From the NCBI RefSeq assembly GCF_009727055.1, contig NC_052350.1:37822649-37886648 (forward strand): a stretch of DNA of 64,000 nucleotides, in the 5' to 3' direction. The position numbers were made by a program, and so were the translations under genes. This stretch comes from Benincasa hispida (lineage: Eukaryota; Streptophyta; Magnoliopsida; Cucurbitales; Cucurbitaceae). The notes below the pieces were generated by a model. The model was not told the DNA's origin and did not search any database. It saw only the letters and a program-made list of their open reading frames with translations. Each line of letters starts with the position of its first letter. The stretch's first letter is position 1. Below, in pieces: positions 57,751 through 64,000 of this stretch.

Positions 57751-58260
57751 TTACCAACATTAGAGAACATGTTCTCGATATGATGGTCTATTTTAATTTT
57801 GTTGAGGCTCATAGGGCGATCATAGATGAAATCAGTCAAGTCAGTATGATATTATAATCTCTCCTGGAGAGTTATCTACCTTTCAGAACCAATGTTGTTA
57901 TGAACAAAATTACTTACAATTTGACTACACTGTTGAACGAGCTACAGGCATATCAGTCTATGATGAAACTTAAAGAAAGTGAAGTAAATGTTATTTCACG
58001 ATCTAAAAAGTTTCTAAAGGGTTCTACGTCTGAAACAAAACCCGCTGGTAAAAAGAAGTCTGATCCCTTTTCTTCAAAAGACAAGGTTGTACAAATGAAG
58101 AAGAAAGGTAAATGGAATAAGAAAACCACTGGTAAGAAGAACAAAAACAAAAACAAGGCTCCCAAAGTAAAATGTATCCATTGCGAAGATGATGGGCACT
58201 AGAAGCGTAACTGCCCAAAGTATTTGGCAGAAAAGAAAGCAGAAAAGGCGAACCAAGGTA
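57751..58260 (+). pseudogene. gag: Gag of X, 3' part with zinc knuckle
   Basis: It continues gag after Z2: REHVLDMMVYFN, then 57900-58202 open (NKITYNLTTLLNELQAYQSMM, a Lys-rich tract of KKK/NKNKNK type) and the knuckle C-I-H-C-x4-G-H-stop-x3-C. The stop is TAG at 58200-58202, at the same codon as in Y. A TAA sits near 57855. EKKAEKAN then GKSDLLVVETCL leads into protease. Confidence 0.8.
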
Positions 58261-59540
58261 AATCAGATTTACTAGTAGTTGAAACATGTCTAGCGAAGAA
58301 TACTCACCTAATCTGGATATTAGATTCAAACGCCACTAATCATGTTTGCACTTTTCTACAGGAAACTAGTTCTTGGAGATAACTTTCTGAACAAGAACTG
58401 AATTTCAAGGTGGGAACGGGAGAAGTCATTTCGGCTCATGCATTGGGAGATGTCAAGCTATTTTTTGGAGAATCTTTCATCTTACTTAGAAATGTATATT
58501 ATATACCTAAGATGAAAAGAAACTTAATCTTTATTTCCTGTCTGCTAGAAAATATGTACAGAATATCTTTTGAATCTAATGAAGTGTTTGTTTTTTCAAG
58601 AGGTGTTCATATTTATTCTACAAGACTCGAAAATAACTTGTACATATTAAAATCAACTGAAGCAAAGGCCATTCTAAATATAGTGATGTTTAAGATAGTT
58701 GAGCTCAAAATAAAAGACGGAAAATTTCTCCTAATGCCTATCTTTTGCACCTCAGACTTGGTCACATTAATCTCAACAGGATTGAGAGATTGGTCAAAAA
58801 CGGTCATCTAAGTCAGTTAAAAGATAGTTCTTTACCTCCATGTGAATCATGTCTTAAGAGAAAAATGATAAAAAGATCTTTTTCCAAAAAATGCCTTCGT
58901 GCCAAAGAGCCTGTCGAACTTATACGTCCAGACCTATATGGTACGATGAGTGTAAAAGCACGAGGAGACTATCAGTATTTTGTCAGTTTTATTGATGATT
59001 ACTTGAGATATGGCTACATTTACTTAATAAGTCAGAAGTCTGAAATTGTTGAAAATTTCAAAGAATTTAAGATCGAAACAGAAAATTATTTAAGTAAAAG
59101 AATTAAAACACTTCGATCTCATCGATGTGGTGAGTATATGGATTTACAATTTCAAAACTATCTAGTAGATCATGGAATTCAATCCCAACTCATAGCACCT
59201 GGAACACCTCAACAAAACGGTGTGCAGAAAGGAGAAATTGAACCTTGTTAGACATGGTCTGATCAATGATGAGTTATGCCCAGTTACCTCAATCTTTTGG
59301 GGGTATGTAATACAGACTACAATATATATACTAAACATTGTTTCTTCAAAAAGTGTTTCAGAAACACCGCATAAATTATGGAAAGGACATAAAATTAGTT
59401 TACATCATTTTCGTATCTGGGGTTGTCTAGCACACGGGTTGGTACAGAATCCTAAGAAACTGAAAACACGTTTAAAGTCGTGCCTTTTTGTAGGATACCC
59501 TAAAGAAACAAAAAGGAGGACTGTTCTATGATTCCCAAAA
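58261..59540 (+). pseudogene. pol: Protease and integrase of X, pseudogene
   Basis: The protease motif is D-S-N near 58325 (Gly lost). 58410-58811 is open: ALGDVKLFF, NVYYIPKMKRNLIFISCLL, LENNLYILKST. 58745-59251 is open: integrase zinc domain LRLGHINLNRIERL with an intact CESC, first Asp in IRPDLYGTM, and RSHRCGEY where the second catalytic Asp is His. QQNGV follows, then a frameshift at the catalytic Glu. 59220-59531 gives the C-terminal part (HHFRIWGCLAHGL, CLFVGYPKETK). Confidence 0.82.
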
Positions 59541-60319
59541 AGATAAAGTGTTTGTATCGACAAATGTTGTATTCTTGGAAGAAGACCATGTTAAAAATCA
59601 TCAACCTTGCAGTAAATTCATATTACAAGAAATGACCAAAAATGTTACAGAAAAATCAACAAGAGTTGTTGATCAAGCAAGTCCATCAACAACTATTGTT
59701 GCCCCGTCACATCCTTCTCAATAGTTGAGTATGCCTCGACGTAGTGGGAGGGTTATTCAACAGCCTGAACACTATATGGGTTTAACTGAAACTCAAAACA
59801 TCATACATGATGATGGTTTAGAGGATCTATTAACCTTTAAAAAGACAATAGAAGATGTTGATAGGGAACAGTGGATAAAAGCAATAGATGTTGAAATGGA
59901 GTCAATGTACTTCAATTTTATCTGGGAACTTGTAGATCACCCACATGAGGTCAAACCTATATGTTACAAATGGATCTACAAAGGAAAACGAGACGAAACT
60001 GGTAAGGTGCATACCTACAAAGCCAGACTCGTGGCAAAAGGTTTTACCCAAAGAAGATGGGTTGATTATGAAGAAAATTTTTCTCTTGTAGCCATGATAA
60101 AATCTATAAGAATACTTCTACCCATTGCAACATATTATGAATATGAAATATGGCAAACAGATGTCAAGACAGCTTTTTCGAACGGTCATCTTGATCAAAG
60201 TACTTTTATGTCTCAACCAGAAGGGTTCATTGAACAAGGACAGAAACAGAAAGTCTGTAAGCTTAAACGATCTATTTATGGGTTAAAGCAAGCTTCAAGA
60301 TCCTGGAATATAAGATTTG
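59541..60319 (+). pseudogene. pol: Linker and RT, first half, of X (cut by Z)
   Basis: Linker hairpin repeats lie at 59656 and 59686. A TAG near 59722 precedes the open stretch from 59725: MPRRSGRVIQQPEHYMGLTE, IEDVDREQWIKAIDVEMES, CYKWIYKGKRDETGKV, ARLVAKGFTQRRW, then QTDVKTAFSNG (first catalytic Asp present) and IYGLKQASRSWNIRF. It runs into the solo LTR at 60320. Confidence 0.83.
60315..60319. repeat. Target site duplication ATTTG, left copy (solo LTR Z)
   Basis: ATTTG recurs at 62520-62524 directly after the LTR end. Confidence 0.9.
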
Positions 60320-62519
60320 TGTTGGGATTGGTGTCCTAATTCTCCTGGAATCTCATTGTTTTGTAAAGATACACATTGTTCAATGAATAAAACAAATGTT
60401 ATTTGATTCTGCCAATTACTCATATCCATTAATCAAAGCTCCTTAGTTATCTTATGTGAACTTAAGCATGTATATGTGATATACAAGTGGATCATGCCTT
60501 AAGTGATAACCTAAATAGGTCTGTAGTATAAGGATTAATGTGGGATACCTGATCCTGGTGACACTACGGATACGGCCCACTTTGTAGAGGTTTGCAAGTG
60601 TTATAAACTACTACAGATGGTAGATCCTAACCTTTCATGTGGAGACGTGGAGCGAGAGTGTCCTATACAAAGAATTTGTATAAGACCTGTACCACGAGAT
60701 GACTAGACTTTTTGTATAACGCCGTTGATACTAGAGACTTGCATCTCACTTAAACGACCATAGGTGACACAACCTCAATCCTAAGTGTTTTGGGAACTCC
60801 TGCCTTTGAGAGCGGTCCTTTGATTAGTATGGGTGGCCAGATTGCCAACTCAAAATGCCTACCTTTATGGGGATTTGTCTGATCTGGGAGCTGGGAACTC
60901 AATCCACAAGATGGAATTCACTTCTTTCCCAAAGCAGGGATAAGTAGAGAGATTTCTCCCTTAAAGGCTAATTTCGGGGCTTGAACATAATGGCCACAGC
61001 TTCTCTTTGGAAGAGTAGACTCAATCATAGTATGACTATGATTTATGTTCATTAGAGGGGTCAGTGGTACTTAAGGAGACAGATGTAACTACAGGGGCAT
61101 AACGGTTATTGGCCCAGCTGTACTTACGAGCGATCTGTGAAGTATTGTCACACTGCTCATTGGTTAAGATGGACACATAATATATCTGTGGTAAGGAGAA
61201 TTCAGCTGTCAGTCTTTAGTGGAGTGCCTAGATATTAACAGATGGTGGATCCCGTGACTAAAGAATTTAGTCAGTTATTCACATACCATTAGAGCTTGGA
61301 GCTACAGGTCCATGAGGTCCCCTTGGTAGCTCAATGGATTCAGTTGAGGATCAGTTCTTGGTATTGATTTGAAATATTCAAATTGACAAGAGGTATTTTA
61401 ATTATATATGATATAATCAGTATGATGTATAAGATATATCTAGTGGAGGATTGATGTAAATGAGATTTACATTAAGTATCATGGAATAGAAAAAGAACTA
61501 TGGTTTATATGTTTCATGAGGGGTTATAATATAGTATGATAAGTTGTTATCATTTATGTTTATAATAATATTAATTATTGGATAATTAATTCCTTTTCTT
61601 TTATTAACCATGTGAGTTGGTGGTTATGGATCATGGTAACCGTGAGTTTAAAAGGAAAGTGGTTTCCTATTTTGAAAAGAAGTTTTTTTTTTTCAAAACG
61701 ATTGAAAAAGTATTTGAGTTTTCTCTCGTGAAAAAGAAACTAACAAAGTCGTCAAGTAAATTCAGATTTACTAAACGGTGGCTGGGCGAGCTAAACGATC
61801 GTACAGATGCGAGCTAAACGATCGTGCAGTATTTACTAAACGATCGCATAGCTTTGCTAGACGATCGCTGGCCCAAGGTAAACAATCGCGTAGAGTCTGT
61901 AGGCAACAGACCGAGCTAAACGATTGCATAGCTTTTTCTTGACGATCGCATAGTTTTATCTAAATGATTGGGCATCAACCTATACGATAGGTCTCTGCCA
62001 TCTCCCACTTGCAAAGTCATGTATGCGATCGTTGTTTCCTCTATTTGTCTGCCTCATACCAAGTCCGAACAGAGCTACTATCTGGATTTTCACACTGAGA
62101 ATACCAAGGTCGCCTTGTTGGTGGTGTCAGACTCAACTCGACACCGTCGAGTTCTCTGAAGATCGTTCGTAGTGCTTTGGAGGAGTCCGTTCGTGTTGCG
62201 GAGGAGTTCATGACCGAGGAGATCGTTGAGGACGAGCGCGAAGTGTTCGTACGGTGTTTGTGCTGTGTTGCGGTCGTGTAGATCGAGTACTCGTGGTTGC
62301 TATTGTTCGATCAGAGTCACACAACGGAGCATGGAGACGCATTCTTATATGTGCGTAGAGTTTGATCTCTGTTTATTGAGTTTATTCATGCTGTTATTTC
62401 TCTGTATAATTGCATAATTGTTTGTTTGAAGTCAACTGTAAATTTATGTTCATCATTATTGTAATTTGGAATAGTCTTGTTCCGCTGCTCATGAAAATCT
62501 CGAGTTCCGATTTCCTTCA
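60320..62519 (+). mobile_element. Solo LTR Z (2200 bp) in the RT of X
   Basis: It starts TGTTGGGATTGGTGTCC and ends GATTTCCTTCA, with perfect ATTTG duplications on both sides and no internal region. It is the same family as the LTRs of Z2 and V. CGATCG cluster at 61790-62030; conserved core near 60680. The RT frame of X continues on the other side once one target copy is discounted. Confidence 0.9.
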
Positions 62520-62524
62520 ATTTG
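62520..62524. repeat. Target site duplication ATTTG, right copy (solo LTR Z)
   Basis: Identical to 60315-60319. Confidence 0.9.
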
Positions 62525-63110
62525 ATACTGTGATTAAATCTTATGGCTTTGAACAGAATGTTGACGAACCTTGTGTTTACAAAAAATAGTCAACAAGATT
62601 GTAGCATTCTTAATACTTTATGTTGATGATATCTTGCACATTAGGAATGAGACAAGCTTCCTTGGTGACGTAAAGAGATGGTTAGAAACACAGTTCCAAA
62701 TGAAAGATTTGGGTGATGCTCAATATGTTCTAGGGATACAAATTTTTCGAAATCAAAAGAATAGAACCCTAGCATTTTCTCAAGCATCTTATATAGACAA
62801 GATGTTGTCAAGATATAATATGCAAAATTCCAAAAAAGATATGTTGCCTTTTAGACGTGAAATTCATTTTTCAAAGGAATAGTGTCCTAAGACACCTCAA
62901 GATATTAAGAAAATGAAAATAATTCCATATGCATCTGTAGTTGGGAGTTTGATGTACGCAATGTTATGTACACGTCCTGACGTATGTTTTGCAATTGGAA
63001 TCATCAGCAGGTTCCAATCCAATCCAAGACACAGTCATTGAACTGCTGTAAAAAACATCCTCAAGTATCTAAGGAGAACGAGGGACTATGTGTTTGTGTA
63101 TGTCCTAAGG
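62520..63110 (+). pseudogene. pol: RT, second half, of X
   Basis: It resumes with IKSYGFEQNVDEPCVYK, then a small frameshift. 62571-62882 is open with the active site Y-V-D-D at 62619-62630, FQMKDLGDAQYVLGIQIF and ASYIDKMLSRYNMQNSKK. A TAG at 62880 ends the frame; PQDIKKM and TRPDVCFAIGI follow. Confidence 0.83.
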
Positions 63111-63592
63111 ATTTGATCCTTACTGGATATACTGATTTTGATTTCTAGACAGACGTAGATTTAAAGAAATCTACTTCAGGATCAGTTTTCACTCCTAATT
63201 AAGGAGATATAGTTTGGAGAAGCATTAAACAGAGTTGTATCGTTGACTCCACAATGGAAGCAAACTACGTAGCTGCATGTGAAGCCGCTAAAGAAGCAGT
63301 ATGGCAACACAAATTCTCGACTGACTTGGAAGTGGTTCCAGATATGCACCTACCCATTACACTATATTGTGACAATAATGGTGTTGTTGTCAACTCGAAA
63401 GAACCAAGGAGTCACAAATGTGGAAAATATATTGAGAGAAAGTACCATATCATTAGAGAAAGAGTATACCGAGGAGATGTGATTGTCATGAAGATAGCCT
63501 CTGAAGACAATCTTGTTGATCCATTTACAAAGGCCCTCTCGGCTAAAGTGTTCGAGGGCCACCTAGTTGGACTAGGACTCCGAGCAACGTAA
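63111..63592 (+). pseudogene. pol: RNase H of X, pseudogene
   Basis: The N-terminal part is stop-broken (TDFDF-stop, KKSTSGSVFTP). 63254-63592 is open to a natural-looking end: MEANYVAACEAAKEAVWQH, ITLYCDNNGVVVNS, SHKCGKYIERKYHII, DPFTKALSAKVFEGHL. The frame ends 8 bases before the first polypurine tract, so this is probably the true C-terminus of pol. Confidence 0.82.
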
Positions 63593-63600
63593 TCTAGGGC

Positions 63601-63718
63601 AAGTGAGAGAATATCTATGGTATTGGTGATGCCCTAATTTATTGTATTTTTCTTTATGTTTCTCAACATTGTATTGTATATATTTATTCTCACTAGAGTT
63701 TTAGTCCAAGTGGGAGAT
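63601..63718 (+). promoter_or_regulatory. Two polypurine tracts of X
   Basis: AAGTGAGAGAAT at 63601-63612 and AAGTGGGAGAT at 63708-63718, the second abutting the LTR. GATGCCCTAATTTATTGTA lies between. Confidence 0.82.
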
Positions 63719-64000
63719 TGTTGGGAATGTCCTATAACTCGCAGTTCGTAAATTTTTTGTTAAACGTTCTATTTATCAATAAAATATTATTGAGTATTTT
63801 ATTCAATAAAGTCATTGATATTGCATTCTATTATGAAAATCCAATAAACAATCCATGGCTATAGTATGAATACTTTAACTTTATGTGTTGACATAAACAG
63901 GATCAAGTTATAATATATAGCCTAAATGGTCTATAAGTATATGGATGAAATTGGGTATTTCATCCAGGTAACACTATTGGATGCGGCCCATTTCGTATAT
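63719..64000 (+). repeat. 3' LTR of X, cut by the window edge
   Basis: It starts TGTTGGGAATGTCC and matches 32578-32865. The rest of the LTR and the right target copy (expected CAATC) lie beyond 64000. Confidence 0.85.

Larger units (their letters stand above)
32578..64000 (+). mobile_element. Copia element X, host of nested Y, V, Z2 and Z; 3' end outside the window
   Basis: The LTR beginning TGTTGGGAAAATATCC at 32578 recurs as TGTTGGGAATGTCC at 63719. By eye they differ at about 15 positions over ~280 bp. Pieces of X lie at 32578-33158, 50826-53588, 57751-60319 and 62520-64000. Together they give LTR, primer site, leader, gag, protease, integrase, linker, RT, RNase H and polypurine tract in order. 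The other ~25 kb is younger inserted DNA. Confidence 0.8.

Overview
The window looks like a dicot plant nuclear genome, possibly a cucurbit. The family guess comes only from the style of the gag/pol reading frames and is not proven here. The DNA is AT-rich, no bacterial-type gene organisation is visible, and I found no host gene, tRNA or rRNA. Almost everything from 3107 to the right edge is LTR-retrotransposon DNA, mostly Ty1/copia, with at least one Ty3/gypsy-type LTR family. No element is intact: every gag-pol has stops, frameshifts or deletions.

Layout. (1) 1-3106 is AT-rich spacer. (2) 3112-18055 is copia element W, bounded by a perfect TTTGT target duplication. Copia element U (3760-11667) sits inside the 5' LTR of W. 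(3) 18061-21339 is AT-rich spacer. (4) 21340-32219 is a minus-strand copia element of another lineage, S. It is broken by a gypsy-type insertion (23092-26078) and by two truncated LTRs fused tail to tail (26236-31207). The first of those LTRs carries a 2.8 kb gypsy-type solo LTR and a 217 bp solo LTR. (5) 32578 to the window end is copia element X. Element Y (33159-50825) lies in its 5' LTR, and a minus-strand element V (38938-47323) lies in the RT of Y. X also carries Z2, an LTR-leader-LTR remnant without coding sequence, in gag (53589-57750), and a 2.2 kb solo LTR, Z, in RT (60320-62519). The 3' LTR of X runs off the window.

U, W, X, Y and V belong to one broad copia group. In order they have an LTR ending TTCCTTCA, an initiator-Met-type primer site, a leader of about 2-2.5 kb, gag with a CCHC knuckle, protease, integrase, a linker, reverse transcriptase, RNase H, and two polypurine tracts before the 3' LTR. 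Two subgroups are visible. Y, V and Z have dense CGATCG palindromes in LTRs, and Y and Z2 also have them in the leader. U and X instead have GTTGCAAC palindromes at the equivalent place in the leader.

The most useful signals beyond a standard TE annotation are the palindrome arrays, a pair of 17 nt hairpin-forming repeats exactly 30 nt apart in the integrase-RT linker, the duplicated polypurine tract, possible splice sites bracketing the leader, a conserved LTR core, a shared UAG inside the zinc knuckle of two elements, and several junction deletions that let the nest be ordered in time. Assembly gaps at 5626, 23223 and 36694-36698 include two flanked by duplicated sequence.
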